A stretch of DNA of 64,000 bases, taken from NCBI GenBank assembly GCA_021371965.1, contig JAJFVE010000004.1:16798-80797 (forward strand). Reading direction: 5' to 3'. The notes below the pieces were generated by a model. The model was not told the origin of the DNA and did not search any database. It saw nothing but the letters and a program-made list of their open reading frames with translations. This stretch comes from Planctomycetaceae bacterium (GTDB lineage Bacteria; Planctomycetota; Phycisphaerae; SM23-33). The position numbers and the translations under genes were made by a program. This document shows positions 42,517 through 52,900 of this stretch, piece after piece (position 1 is the stretch's first letter; each line of letters begins with the position of its first letter).

Positions 42517-43740
42517 CTACGTGAAATCGTCCGCGATCTCACGCACGAGGCGCACCCATTGGGGATAGCGATCTGGCTCGTGCTCGACGGTCTGGACGTC
42601 CTTGAGGGTGATATCGACGTGGAGGCCGCGGCAGATTTCCATCGCTTCGCGGATGATCTTGCGGACCTTGGGCGGCTCGAAGCCCACGCATACCATCTGC
42701 GCGGGGTTGGGACGGTAGGAGATCACGTAGTCGGTGCCGATCTGCTCGGCGCAGCGCTTCACGTCGGCTACCGGGGCCACCGCAATGCGGCGAAGATTGG
42801 GAATCTTCCGCAGCATGTCGATTTTGTTGGTGAGGTTCTCGCAGCAGCCGTAGGCAGTCAGGCCGAAGGCCTTCATGATCGGCAACTGGTACTGCAGGAT
42901 GAACTCCTCGTGCATTGCCGGGCTGATAAGCGTCATCTCCTGCGCGGCCATGTAGCCCCACAGGTCGCGGCGCTTGACGCCGTTGACGTTGGCGGCCGGG
43001 GCGGGCAGTTCGCGGGCGTAGGGGATGGCCTGGTTCTCGTGGTCGCACAGGCCCCAGTCGCCGGCGGCCTCGGCCTGCTCGTGCGTTCGCAGAATGCCGT
43101 CGCCCATGAACGCGCAGAGTTCGTGGAGCCAGCGCGGGTTGTCCATCATGTCGAGCATGACGTTCTCGATCCCGCGCAGGTAGCCCAGGTCCGTCGAGAT
43201 GTCGGCCGACCACATGCGGAACGCCGGCCCGCGGTCGATGTTGATGGTCAGAATATCGCCGATGGCCTCGCCGAGCCTTGCCGCGGCAGCGGCGGTCGCG
43301 GCCTCGTCGATCTCGTGGCGGGGAGGCTGGAGCTTCTCGATGTCGCTCAGGGCCTTGATGGGGTAGTCCACCTTCCACGAGCCGCCGCTTTCGCCGGTCA
43401 CGTGCCGCTGGCCCGACAGGCCCCAGCCCCAGCATTTGTGTACGGCCTGGACCGTGATCCACGGCTCGTGCGGCCAGTCGTCTCCCAGTGACGCCCAGTA
43501 CAGGCGGTGGCGCAGATAGTGCTCATAGCCGCGGTAGAAGGGGTCTTCGCAGTACAGCGTGTCGACCTGCGGCACCTCGACGATCGCCCGCACGTAAATC
43601 AGCGGCCGCGTCTTTATGAGGCTGTTGTGGTCCGCCCAGAGCTTGCGGCGCTTGTCCTGGATGGGATCGGCGCAGACGGCAACGTATTGCCTCGCGAGCT
43701 CGCGAAGAATCGTTACGTCTTTAGAAGCTGATGCCGCCAT
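42517..43740 (-). CDS. Uroporphyrinogen decarboxylase-like (URO-D superfamily) protein
   Basis: A 407-residue protein with a TIM-barrel pattern typical of the URO-D/methyltransferase superfamily: HEEFILQYQLPIMKAFGLT, YGCCENLTNKIDMLRKI, VAPVADVKRCAEQIGTD and VISYRPNPAQM. The family includes corrinoid-dependent methyltransferases. Heme-type URO-D catalytic motifs are not clear, so a methyl transfer role is as likely as decarboxylation. GGAGTGAGT precedes ATG 43740. It lies 10 bases downstream of the spermidine-synthase-like gene, possibly in one operon. Confidence 0.5.
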   Translation of the reverse strand: MAASASKDVTILRELARQYVAVCADPIQDKRRKLWADHNSLIKTRPLIYVRAIVEVPQVDTLYCEDPFYRGYEHYLRHRLYWASLGDDWPHEPWITVQAVHKCWGWGLSGQRHVTGESGGSWKVDYPIKALSDIEKLQPPRHEIDEAATAAAAARLGEAIGDILTINIDRGPAFRMWSADISTDLGYLRGIENVMLDMMDNPRWLHELCAFMGDGILRTHEQAEAAGDWGLCDHENQAIPYARELPAPAANVNGVKRRDLWGYMAAQEMTLISPAMHEEFILQYQLPIMKAFGLTAYGCCENLTNKIDMLRKIPNLRRIAVAPVADVKRCAEQIGTDYVISYRPNPAQMVCVGFEPPKVRKIIREAMEICRGLHVDITLKDVQTVEHEPDRYPQWVRLVREIADDFT

Positions 43741-43750
43741 ACTCACTCCG

Positions 43751-46177
43751 TCAGGCCTTTGCTGCCGGGCGCGCCGCCAAAGCAAAGGCCGCGAACGCTA
43801 CAACGTAGCATACCACGCCCGCCCAGAACGACGCGGAGATTCCATACGCCAGGGCGACGGCCATCGCCACCACCGAGGCGCAGATGCTCGTGGCGCCGTT
43901 GATCCCGAACAACCAGGCGGTCAAATCCGCCCGCGCCCGCGACGCCAGCTTCATCCCCAGCGGAAATGCCATCCCCATGAACACGCCCAAAGGCGCCAGG
44001 ATCGCCACCGCCACCGCGATGCGCAGCGGCGTGGGCGACGAGCGAAACCATGCGACCGCCGCCGGAGTCAGCAATCCGAACACGACCAGCACCGCCAGGA
44101 GGACCCCCAATCGCCGCAGCGCGCCGCTTGCGGCGTCGCAATTGCGCGTCAAGAAGCTCCCGGCGCCGGCGGATAGCAGCAGCGCGAACAGTACCACGGA
44201 CAACCCGTACGTCGGATGTCCCAGGAACACGATCAACCGCTGCATCTGCGAGATCTCGACGAGCATGAATCCCATCCCGATGCACGCAAAGAACACCAGC
44301 AGCGAGCCCGAGCCCACCAGAGGCACGCGGCGCATCGTCGCCAGCAGCGGCACGATCACGCACAGCAGCGTCAGGCCGATCACGGCCGCCAGCAGCGTTC
44401 CCAGCACCGACACGGCGCGGATGTTGATCCGCTCGGCGCCCATGGCGGCCGCTTCGGAGCGCCCCCAGATGTCGCGAAGCCGCAACTGGTGAAAGAAGAA
44501 CGGGCAGTCGTCGCCGGGGGCGGCCACGTTGAGCCCCAGGCGGTCGCTGATAGCCGCCGCGTCACGCCCGGCGGCAAGGTCCGTAAGCACCGGGTCCGCC
44601 GCCGCGGCCAGCGGGTTAAGCACGATCTCGAACTTCATCTTGCCGCACGCAGCCGAAAGGGCGGCGATGTCCTGCTCGTTGAACGGACTTGGGCTGACGA
44701 GGATCGTCCCCACGCCGTCAGGCTGGGCGTCGCTGCCGGAGGGCGTCATGTTGCGGGCCAGGGCGATGTGCCGCGCGGGGTCCTTCACGCCGATGGCCCG
44801 TAGCGACTCGGCCGCGAGGCTCACGATGCGGTAGACCTCGCCGGGCTTGTCCTTCCAGTACCATCGCGAGACGGTCAGCACGCCCCGCGGCGTCAGGCGC
44901 TGCAGGAACGTCGTCCACGCCTCTTGCGTGTAGAGCGTATTCTCGGTCAGCACGAACGCCCCAGCCGCCGTGGCGGCCCAGGTGTCGATCAGCGAGATCT
45001 GGATGATGTCGTACGACCCGCCGCTGCGGGCGACGAAGCTGCGGGCCTCGTCGTTGACGAACGTGATGCGTTTGTCCTGCCCCAATCGCCCCGTCCAGTC
45101 GGCGTACACGTCATTGACGGCGTGGAGGATGGTGCCGTTGATCTCGACGGCCGTCACGTGCTTCTGCTCGAACGCCAGCGCCGACAGCACGTCGCGACCG
45201 CCGCCGGCGCCGATGACCAGCACCGACGACTGCGGACGCATCCAGTGCGCCAGGTTCACCACGTCGTACTTGAGATGATCGAGCTGCTCGCTCTTGTGGT
45301 CGTACTTGGTGATGACCGTGCCCGCGCCGGCGTCGATCGTCAGCCACAGGAACTTCACGCTGGCGTCCTGCGGGCAGAGGGGGCTGAGCCCCCAGCCAAA
45401 GGGCGGGCGGGCGTTCTTCATGTCGCCGCTGACGGTGACGCGCGAGAAGGAGTTCCACTTCTCATACAGCCACTTCGTCTCGGCCTGGCCCTTGGCCCAT
45501 TTCAAAGCCAGCGGCGCGTCCTGCACGGCCGCCTTTTGCGTATTGTGAACGGCCGCAAACACCATCAGCGCGCAGCAGGCGGCGATTGCCCACGCCGGCC
45601 AGCGCCATTGGAGGCTGCCGGCAAAGCATGCGGCGCCGCCCGCGCCCAGGGCTGCCGCCACCAGCACGGCCGAGGGGCCGTCGCAGATCGCCATCACGCC
45701 CACCAGCCCTGCGCAGCCAACGGCGGCGCCGATCAGATCGACGGCGTACAATCGCCCGACTTGCTGGGTGAACCGCGTCAGGGCCAGGCACACGCAGATG
45801 CCGCCGAAGAAGAACGGCACGGCGATTACGAGGTAGAACAGCGCCACCGACGCGACGGCTGGCAACGTCATCGAATATTCCGGCCGCAGGTGCAGGTGCA
45901 AGGCGAAGCTGCCCACGACCGTCAACGAGAACAGCAGCGCCGTCAGCGTCAGCCGCCGGTGCAGGTGTTCTGTGCTGAACCATCGCGGGGCGAGGTACAC
46001 CGCCAGCGCCCCGGCCGTCATACCGAACATGGCAACCGAAATGGCCACGAACGAGAAGTGATACCACATGGTCACGCTGAAGATTCGCGTCAGCAGGATC
46101 TCGTACATCAGCGTGGCCATCGTCACGGCGAAAAGGCCAAGATACGTGCGTCGCGTCGCGATGGGGGGTTCGGTCAT
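43751..46177 (-). CDS. Spermidine-synthase-like polytopic membrane protein
   Basis: This 808-residue protein has a set of membrane helices at each end and a Rossmann, spermidine-synthase/methyltransferase-like domain in the middle (about 250-560). The SAM-type motif is VLVIGAGGGRDVLSAL, followed by TAVEINGTI and YDIIQISLIDTW. N-terminal helices (TMATLMYEILLTRIFSVTMW) and C-terminal helices (around FFACIGMGFMLVEISQMQR) look like transporter helices. Such fusions are common in Planctomycetes, but their role is not known. It is between tyrS and the URO-D-like gene on the same strand. Confidence 0.75.
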   Translation of the reverse strand: MTEPPIATRRTYLGLFAVTMATLMYEILLTRIFSVTMWYHFSFVAISVAMFGMTAGALAVYLAPRWFSTEHLHRRLTLTALLFSLTVVGSFALHLHLRPEYSMTLPAVASVALFYLVIAVPFFFGGICVCLALTRFTQQVGRLYAVDLIGAAVGCAGLVGVMAICDGPSAVLVAAALGAGGAACFAGSLQWRWPAWAIAACCALMVFAAVHNTQKAAVQDAPLALKWAKGQAETKWLYEKWNSFSRVTVSGDMKNARPPFGWGLSPLCPQDASVKFLWLTIDAGAGTVITKYDHKSEQLDHLKYDVVNLAHWMRPQSSVLVIGAGGGRDVLSALAFEQKHVTAVEINGTILHAVNDVYADWTGRLGQDKRITFVNDEARSFVARSGGSYDIIQISLIDTWAATAAGAFVLTENTLYTQEAWTTFLQRLTPRGVLTVSRWYWKDKPGEVYRIVSLAAESLRAIGVKDPARHIALARNMTPSGSDAQPDGVGTILVSPSPFNEQDIAALSAACGKMKFEIVLNPLAAAADPVLTDLAAGRDAAAISDRLGLNVAAPGDDCPFFFHQLRLRDIWGRSEAAAMGAERINIRAVSVLGTLLAAVIGLTLLCVIVPLLATMRRVPLVGSGSLLVFFACIGMGFMLVEISQMQRLIVFLGHPTYGLSVVLFALLLSAGAGSFLTRNCDAASGALRRLGVLLAVLVVFGLLTPAAVAWFRSSPTPLRIAVAVAILAPLGVFMGMAFPLGMKLASRARADLTAWLFGINGATSICASVVAMAVALAYGISASFWAGVVCYVVAFAAFALAARPAAKA

Positions 46178-46195
46178 CTGAGTGTGCCTTAAATA

Positions 46196-47413
46196 TCAGC
46201 GGCGGGCGATGCGGCCGAACCGCCGTTTGCCCACTTTGAGGACGGCGCCGTCCTTGGGGTCGACGACGGCATCGATCTGCGCGATCTTCGCCTCGTCGAT
46301 GCTCACGGCGCCCTGAGTGATCAGTCGCCGCGCCTCGCTGGTGCCCGAGGCAAACCCGGCCTTGACGATCAGTTCGATGATGTTGATTGCCGCCGTCACT
46401 TCAACAGGCGGCATGTCGGCCGGAACGTCCTTCTGGGCGAACACGCGGTCGAACTCGTCGCTGGCGGCCTGGGCGGCGGCGCTGCCGTGATACTGCGCGA
46501 CGATGCGCCTGCCGAGGTCGGCCTTGGCTTGGCGCGGATGCGTTTTGGCGGCGTCGGTGGCGGTCTTGATATCCTCAGCGGGCATGTCCGTCAGCAGCGT
46601 GAAGTAGTTGGCCATCAGCGTGTCGGGGATGCTCATAACCTTGCCGAACATGTCCTTGGGGCTGTCGGTGACGGCGATGTAATTGCCCTTGGACTTGCTC
46701 ATCTTCTCAACGCCGTCGAGCCCGACCAGGATCGGCATGATCATGACAAGCTGCTGCGGCTGGCCGTACGCCTTCTGCAGGTCGCGCCCGACAAGGTTGT
46801 TGAAGGTCTGGTCGGTGCCGCCGAGTTCCACGTCGGCCTGAATGACGACTGAGTCGTACCCCTGCATCAGCGGGTAGAGGAACTCGTGGACGCCGATCGG
46901 CGTGTTGGCTTTGTACCGCTTGGCGAAAGTGTCCCGCTCCAGCATCTGGGCCACGGTCATCTGCCCTGCAAGTCGAAGCACGTCGGCGAAGCTCAGCTCG
47001 GCAAGCCACTCGCCGTTGTGCCGCACCTCAAGGCGATCAGGGCTGGTATCCAGGATCTTGCCGGCCTGGTCAAGGTACGTTCGCGCGTTGACCTCGATCT
47101 GCTCGGGCGTGAGCATGGGGCGGGTGGTGTTGACGCCGGTGGGGTCGCCGATGCGGGCGGTGTAGTCGCCGATGATCAGCACGGCCTTGTGCCCGAGGTC
47201 CTGGAACTGCCGCATCTTCCGCAGCACGACGGTGTGGCCGAGGTGGATGTCGGGGGCAGTCGGGTCCATGCCCAGCTTGACGCGCATCTGCCGTCCGGCC
47301 GCAGCGGCGGCGGCAAGGCGCTGAACCAGTTCAGGGCGGGTATAGACCGCCTCGCATCCGCGTACGAGCACGTTTACCTGATCCTGAAGTTGCGCGTCGG
47401 TTAGGGTGGTCAT
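46196..47413 (-). CDS. tyrS: Tyrosyl-tRNA synthetase
   Basis: Charges tRNA-Tyr. Class I motifs: HIGH-like DIHLGHTVVL and KMSKS in GVEKMSKSKGN. The tyrosine site region GGTDQTFNN is visible. The C-terminal S4-like RNA-binding domain is about residues 340-405 (EARRLITQGAVSID). At 405 residues the length is typical. The start is ATG 47413; the stop is 18 bases from the next minus-strand gene. Confidence 0.93.
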   Translation of the reverse strand: MTTLTDAQLQDQVNVLVRGCEAVYTRPELVQRLAAAAAAGRQMRVKLGMDPTAPDIHLGHTVVLRKMRQFQDLGHKAVLIIGDYTARIGDPTGVNTTRPMLTPEQIEVNARTYLDQAGKILDTSPDRLEVRHNGEWLAELSFADVLRLAGQMTVAQMLERDTFAKRYKANTPIGVHEFLYPLMQGYDSVVIQADVELGGTDQTFNNLVGRDLQKAYGQPQQLVMIMPILVGLDGVEKMSKSKGNYIAVTDSPKDMFGKVMSIPDTLMANYFTLLTDMPAEDIKTATDAAKTHPRQAKADLGRRIVAQYHGSAAAQAASDEFDRVFAQKDVPADMPPVEVTAAINIIELIVKAGFASGTSEARRLITQGAVSIDEAKIAQIDAVVDPKDGAVLKVGKRRFGRIARR

Positions 47414-47465
47414 GGGGGCGAAGTCTAGCGTGAAAATGTATCGTTTGCAACGATCGCCCCGTCGA

Positions 47466-47558
47466 GGGTGCCGTGGCGGGAGGGCGATAGCCCGACAGCC
47501 ACGAGTGGGCGGCTATCGTGGCTCTCCGGGCCTCCGGCCCTTCGCGCCACGGCACCCA
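47466..47558. repeat. Dispersed palindromic element, GGTGCCGTGGCG ends (copy 2)
   Basis: Perfect 12-base terminal repeats GGTGCCGTGGCG (47467-47478) and CGCCACGGCACC (47545-47556) enclose GCGATAGCCCGACAGCCACGA and its inverted counterpart TCGTGGCTCTCCGGGC. It is a close relative of 3546-3649 and sits between the divergent tyrS and lipoprotein genes. Confidence 0.78.
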
Positions 47559-47632
47559 CGCCTAACGGTGGCTCCATCCATCCGCTCATCCTCCCTCTTC
47601 CCAATCGACTTGCAGAGCGTTAAAGTGATACG

Positions 47633-49096
47633 ATGCGCATGAAGGTCGTACACGCAGGTTTCATTATCGCTCTGGCGGCCGCCGCCGGCTGCGACGAGCA
47701 GCTATCCGCTCCGCCGGCCAGCAGCGGCGAGTACGCCCTGCGCAGCCAGGATCCGCGAACGTCGTACCCGCGATTCGTCATCGTGCAGTACAACCTCCAG
47801 CGGGCGCTGGACAACTCGCTGGCGACCGACAAACGCATCGATTCGCTCAAGCTGGCCGACACCCTCGGCGGCGGCGAGCCCCAGGTTCGCGAGGCCATCG
47901 GCGAGCTGCTTGGCGACGCCAAGGCCCCCGACGCCCTGCGCGAAGGCGCCTTGACGTTCCTGCTCCGCCGCGACGCGCCGGGACTGGGCGAAACCCTCAT
48001 GAAGCACTGGCCGGTCCTGGCCACCAACGACCGCCTGCGCGAAGCCGCCATGGGCTACCTTGAGCGCAACCCCAACACGCAGGTCTTTGAAGGCATCCTG
48101 AAGGTCTGGGCCGAGGTTCCGGGCATCTCCGGCGTCGACGAGAACCGCTACCGCCGCGTCGTCGAAAGCACCTCCAAGAAGCCCTGGGTGCAGGCGCTGC
48201 TGGATTCCATTAATACCCCCGGCTTCCGGGCCAAGGGCTCGGCCATCAAGCTCCTGACCCGCCGCGTGAATGTGACGGAACTGCGGACGCGCATCGAGCA
48301 GGTGCCCGCCCAGGACCCGGCGATGGCGGCCTTGCAGATCTTCCTGGACCGGTTCAATTACATTCCCTCGGGCGGGCCGGAGTTTATGGCCATCGTCCAG
48401 GCCAGCCAGATGCAGCGCAAGCGCCTGCCCGACACGGAGAAGCTGTTCCAGTTCTGGCAGCGCAGCGAGATGTACGCATTTAACATCCGCGACCTGCACC
48501 TGCTGACGCGCCTGGGCAGCGACCCGCTGCGCAACACGTCGATGGGGCGGCTGGAACTGATCGCCGCGCTGGGCAAGAACCTCATGACCCGCAAGCATGT
48601 CACCGGCGGGGTCATCAGCGGATCGAGCGGCTTTGCGATGGTCTCCGACCGCCTGAGCATCGCCGACGCGTGGAACCTGTACCTGCTGGACGAGATGCTC
48701 AGCCGTCCGGGAATGCAGAGGGCGATGGGCGCGCTGGCCATCGGCGACCGCACCGACAAGCGAAGCCAGTGGGGCGGCCTGGTGATGTACGACAGCGGCA
48801 TGGCCACGGCCAAAATCTATGAGCCCGACCGCATGAGCGGCGAGAGCGACCAACTCTACGTCCCCACGCAGCGGATGCTTGATGACAGCACCGACTGCCT
48901 GTGCCGCTTCGTCTGCCATTTCGATCAGGCCCAGAACATCAAGCGGGCCGGCGTAACGGCGGCCGAACTCGCAGCCGCCCGCGACGGCAACTACTGCGGC
49001 CTCATCGTCACCAGCGTCAGTGCAGGCACGTTCGCGGCGCATTACTACAATCCGCGTGGCGTGGTCGTGTCGCTGGGGATATTTCCGCTGAAATAG
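47633..49096 (+). CDS. Exported lipoprotein with HEAT-like helices, function unknown
   Basis: A 487-residue protein with a lipoprotein signal (MRMKVVHAGFIIALAAAAGC; lipobox AAAGC). Residues 50-330 are mostly helical with short repeat-like segments (ADTLGGGEPQVREAIGELLG), suggesting an armadillo/HEAT-type scaffold. A C-terminal part contains DCLCRFVCHF, with three Cys. No ribosome site of strength is visible; ATG 47639 is an alternative. No family was recognised. Confidence 0.6.
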   Translation: MRMKVVHAGFIIALAAAAGCDEQLSAPPASSGEYALRSQDPRTSYPRFVIVQYNLQRALDNSLATDKRIDSLKLADTLGGGEPQVREAIGELLGDAKAPDALREGALTFLLRRDAPGLGETLMKHWPVLATNDRLREAAMGYLERNPNTQVFEGILKVWAEVPGISGVDENRYRRVVESTSKKPWVQALLDSINTPGFRAKGSAIKLLTRRVNVTELRTRIEQVPAQDPAMAALQIFLDRFNYIPSGGPEFMAIVQASQMQRKRLPDTEKLFQFWQRSEMYAFNIRDLHLLTRLGSDPLRNTSMGRLELIAALGKNLMTRKHVTGGVISGSSGFAMVSDRLSIADAWNLYLLDEMLSRPGMQRAMGALAIGDRTDKRSQWGGLVMYDSGMATAKIYEPDRMSGESDQLYVPTQRMLDDSTDCLCRFVCHFDQAQNIKRAGVTAAELAAARDGNYCGLIVTSVSAGTFAAHYYNPRGVVVSLGIFPLK

Positions 49097-49106
49097 GGGG
49101 CGTTGG

Positions 49107-49213
49107 CTGACTGGTTGACTGGTTAATTGGTCAACTGGTTAATTGGTGGATTGGCCTTGTTAACCAGTCAACGAGTTAACCAGTCAACGAACCAACCCGT
49201 TAGCGAGTCAACC
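49107..49213. repeat. Octamer-unit inverted repeat (AACTGGTT type, copy 1)
   Basis: The left arm (49107-49153) is GACTGGTT/AATTGGTC/AACTGGTT 8-base units. The right arm (49159-49213) is complementary AACCAGTC/AACGAGTT units. It lies between convergent genes and covers the bifunctional nuclease stop codon. The same unit recurs at 52981-53131. Confidence 0.8.
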
Positions 49214-49810
49214 AAGTTTCTTCAGCACCCGGTCGATCGCGTCGTGCTCGCGGCGCATTTCTTCCAGTTGCGTGTCGAGTTGGCTGATGACTTCAGCGGG
49301 GGCTTGCGAGATGAACTCGGTATCGTTGAGCCTCTCCGTCACCTCGCCGATGGCCTGTTCCAGCGCGGCCAGGCGGTGTCGCAGCAGTTCCAGGCGCTCG
49401 TTCTTGGTCGGTGGGCCGTTGGTGACGTTGTCCAGCACGTGCTGCGAGACGAAGATGGGCGTATCCTGCGCCGTCCCCAGCGCGATCGCGTCGGACGGCC
49501 GCGCGTCGATCTCGATCAGCTTCTCCCCCTGGGCGATGTAGATCGTGGCGATGAACGTGTGGTCGCGGATGTCGTTGATGACGATGCGCTCCAGGCGCCC
49601 GCCCATGGCGTCGATAACGGTGGCCATCAGGTCGTGCGTCATCGGGCGAGGCGTGAGCTGCCCCTTGAGCCGCCGGTCGATCGCCAGCGCCTCATTGGTG
49701 CCGATGAGGATGGGGAAACTCCGCTCGCCGCTCTTTTCGCGCAGGAAAATCACCTGCTGGTCGCCCAGCTCAGTGATCAGGATGCGCGACAGTTCAACGG
49801 GGATGTCCAT
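49208..49810 (-). CDS. Bifunctional nuclease (BFN/DUF151) domain protein
   Basis: A 200-residue protein: a BFN/DUF151 domain (about 1-145) followed by a charged coiled-coil tail (LRHRLAALEQAIGEVTERLND). Diagnostic motifs are VFLREKSGERSFPILIGTNEA-like text (here VIFLREKSGERSFPI), RPMTHDLM and ARPSDAIALG. Members have been reported to act as nucleases; the role in bacteria is unclear. ATG 49810 was selected. It is only 12 bases after a TATAAT box, so the mRNA may have a very short leader. The stop codon lies in the 49107 repeat. Confidence 0.82.
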   Translation of the reverse strand: MDIPVELSRILITELGDQQVIFLREKSGERSFPILIGTNEALAIDRRLKGQLTPRPMTHDLMATVIDAMGGRLERIVINDIRDHTFIATIYIAQGEKLIEIDARPSDAIALGTAQDTPIFVSQHVLDNVTNGPPTKNERLELLRHRLAALEQAIGEVTERLNDTEFISQAPAEVISQLDTQLEEMRREHDAIDRVLKKLG

Positions 49811-49822
49811 GATGTACCACTT

Positions 49823-49828
49823 ATTATA
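49823..49828 (-). promoter_or_regulatory. Candidate -10 box for the BFN gene (short or no leader)
   Basis: On the minus strand TATAAT ends 12 bases before the ATG at 49810. A usual start site 6-8 bases downstream gives a leader of about 5 bases. The -35 box is not clear. Confidence 0.35.
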
Positions 49829-49847
49829 GTCGAGAGGGCGCAAACAG

Positions 49848-49887
49848 CATAGGTCCTATGGGACCTGTAGGGCTCATAGGACCTATG
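49848..49887. repeat. Nonamer-unit inverted repeat (CATAGGTCC type)
   Basis: CATAGGTCCTATG (49848-49860) and CATAGGACCTATG (49875-49887) are exact inverted copies; each is itself nearly palindromic. Between them is GGACCTGTAGGGCT. It sits between valS and the BFN gene. Confidence 0.75.
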
Positions 49888-49905
49888 TACGAGCGGACGG
49901 TCGTG

Positions 49906-52900
49906 CTATTTCAGTGCCGCCAGCGAGGCCTGCACGTGGGCGAGATCGGCCTGGAGTTGCTCCAGCCGCTGGCGTTCTTTCGCGACGACGTCGGGGCGGG
50001 CATTGGCGACGAACTTCTCGTTGGCCAGTTTGCCCATGATGCCGGCGATGCCCTTCTCCAGAGTCTGGGCCTGCTTGGTCAGGCGGGCCGTCTCGGCGGC
50101 CGCGTCGACGACGTCCAGCACGTACAGTTTGGCCCCGCCGGCGACCACCGCGGCCGCGTTGGCCGGGGCGGGCTCGTCGCCGCTACGGAACGTCACCGTC
50201 TGGACCTGGGCGAGGAACCGCAGCAGGTCGGCGTTCTGCGTGAGCAGTTCCTTGACGTGACCATCGGCCTCGATGGCCACGTCTACGCGGCGCGAGGGCG
50301 GGACGTTGTGCTGCGTGCGGACGTTTCGCACCTGGCGGATGATCTCCTGCAGCAGATCGAAGTTCTGTTGGGCGTTTTCATTGATGGCCGCGCTGTCAGC
50401 CATCGGCCACTGCGCCCGCACCAGCAGCGGTTCGGCCTCGGCGGCGCCGGGCCCGCGCACGGGGCAGACGTCGTTGAGGTTCTGCCAGATCGCCTCGGTG
50501 ATGAACGGGATGATCGGGTGCATCAGCCGCAGCAGCACGTCCAGGCAGTGAGCCACGACGGCCTTGGGGTCCTGCTGGCCGGCGTTGATGCGGTTCTTGG
50601 CGATCTCGAGGTACCAGTCGCAGAACTCATCCCACATGAAGTGGTAGAGCGTGTCGGCCACCTCGTTGAACCGGAAGGCTTCGATCGAGGCCGTCGCCTG
50701 CGCGATGGTGGCGTTGAGGCGGCTGAGGATCCACGCGTCGGAGAGGTCCGCGCCGGGGCGGATCTGGCTCCAGGCCGGGGCGCCGGCGATGTTCATCATC
50801 GCAAACCGCGCGGCGTTCCAGAGCTTGTTGCAGAAGTTGCGGCCGGCGTCGAACTTTGGCGAGGAGTTGACCTCGCGCCCGTCGGGAAGCTTCATCTTCT
50901 GCACGGGCATGCGGACGTCCTGCGTCTGCGTGGTCATGCTGACCAGCGTGAACCGCATGGCGTCGGCTCCGTGGCTGTCGATGATGTCCAGCGGGTCGAT
51001 CCCGTTGCCCAGACTCTTGGACATCTTGCGGCCTTCGCCGTCCTGGATCATCGCGTGGATGAACACGTCGGAGAAGGGGATATCGCCCGCACAGTACTGG
51101 CCCATCATCACCATGCGGCTGACCCAGAGCGTGATGATCTCGCGCGCCGTGCAAAGCACGTCGCCAGGGTAATACTTCTTCAAAGCATCCGTCTGCTCCG
51201 GCCAGCCCAGCGTCGAGAATGGCCAGAGGGCCGAGGAGAACCAGGTGTCGAGCACATCGGCATCGCGAACCAAGCCATGCTCTTCCAATTGCTTCTCGAT
51301 ATGCTCACATCCGGGAGGCACAGTCAGATAGCCGATGGTGCCTTCGACCGTATTGCGAGCCTGTAGCGCCGCGTTGACACCCTCGTGCGCCGAGCGCCCT
51401 GGCACGCTAACAATGACTGGTGCCGAATCATCGCTGGCATGCCGGCATTCTTCGATTAATTGGCTTGAGACAAACCAAGAGAACTTTTCTATCGCGCCAG
51501 ACCATACTGGAATCTGGTGTCCCCACCAGAGCTGGCGGGAGATCGGCCAGTCGCGGAGGTTCTCAAGCCACGTGCGGTAGTTGGTCGCGTAGCGATCGGG
51601 GGTGAACTTCACGCGGCCGTCCATGAGCGGGGCCAGCGCCAACCCGGCCAGCGAGTTGACCGGCACGTCGGTGTCTTTAAGGTACGTGACCCTGTCGCGT
51701 TCTTCAGCGAGGCCGCGATCCGACAAATTGGAAATTGGAAATCGGAAATTGGAAATCGGTTTCTTCACCGCCACATACCACTGATCGCTCAGATACGGCT
51801 CGATGGGCACATGGCTGCGGTAGCTGTGGCCGACTTCATGCGTGTACGGCCGCACGTCTTCCAGCAGCTTTTCGCGGCGGAAGAACTCGACGACGGCCTC
51901 GCGGGCCTCAAAGCGGTCCATGCCGACGATGTTCTCCACGTCGGGATTCTTGACGGTGTCCCAGTCGGTCCAGCCGTGCTTGTCGCTGATCGTGCCGTCG
52001 GGGGCCAGCACGTTGATGATGTCGATGGGGGCCTCCGGGCAGGCCGCATTGCGTCGCTCGCGGATGGCGTAGTCGTCCGGGTCGTGTGCGGGCGTGACCT
52101 TCAGGAAGCCGGTGGAGAAACGGGCCTTCTCGTCTTCGCTTTCGGGGTTGGGCAGCACGACGTGTTCGTCGGCGATGATCGGGATCAGCCGCCCGACGAT
52201 CGGCAGGCGCACCATCTGGCCCACCAGCGCCGCCGCCCGCGGATCGCGCGGATTCATGGCGATGGCCGTATCGCCCAGCATCGTCTCCGGCCGCGTGGTT
52301 GCGACGGTGATGGCCTCGAAACGCATTCCGTGCGCGACAACTTCATGCGCGAGCGGGTACTTCAGGTAGTAGAAGTTCCCCTGGACGGTCTCGTGCTCGA
52401 CTTCGTCGTCGGCCAGGACGGTCTGAGTGGCCACGTCCCAGTTCACCAGTCGCTTGCCGCGATAGATGAGGCCGTCGGCGAAGAGGCGGAAGAACGTCTC
52501 TCGCACGGCGCGGGCGCAGACTTCGTCCATGGTGAAGCGGGTGCGGTCCCAGTCGCACGAGCAGCCCATCAGTTCGAGCTGGTTGATGATGCGTTTCTCG
52601 TACTCGTCTTTCCATGCCTGCACGCGGGCGATAAAGTCCTCGCGCGCGAAGTCGGTGCGGCGCTTGCCTTCCTCGGCCAAAATGCGCTTCTCAACGACCG
52701 TCTGCGTGGCGATGCCCGCGTGGTCGGTGCCGGGCATCCACAACGTGTTGTACTGCTGCATGCGGCGGAAGCGGATCAGCACGTCCTGTAGCGTGTTGTT
52801 CAAGGCGTGGCCCAGGTGCAGGGCGGCTGTCACGTTGGGCGGCGGAATCACGATGCAGTACGACTCGCCTGCGGCGGCGGGGTCGGCCGCGAAGGCGCGC

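Noticed and set aside
51724..51760. Frameshift in valS caused by the repeat
   Set aside because: The frame is continuous through the repeat and protein motifs on both sides are intact.
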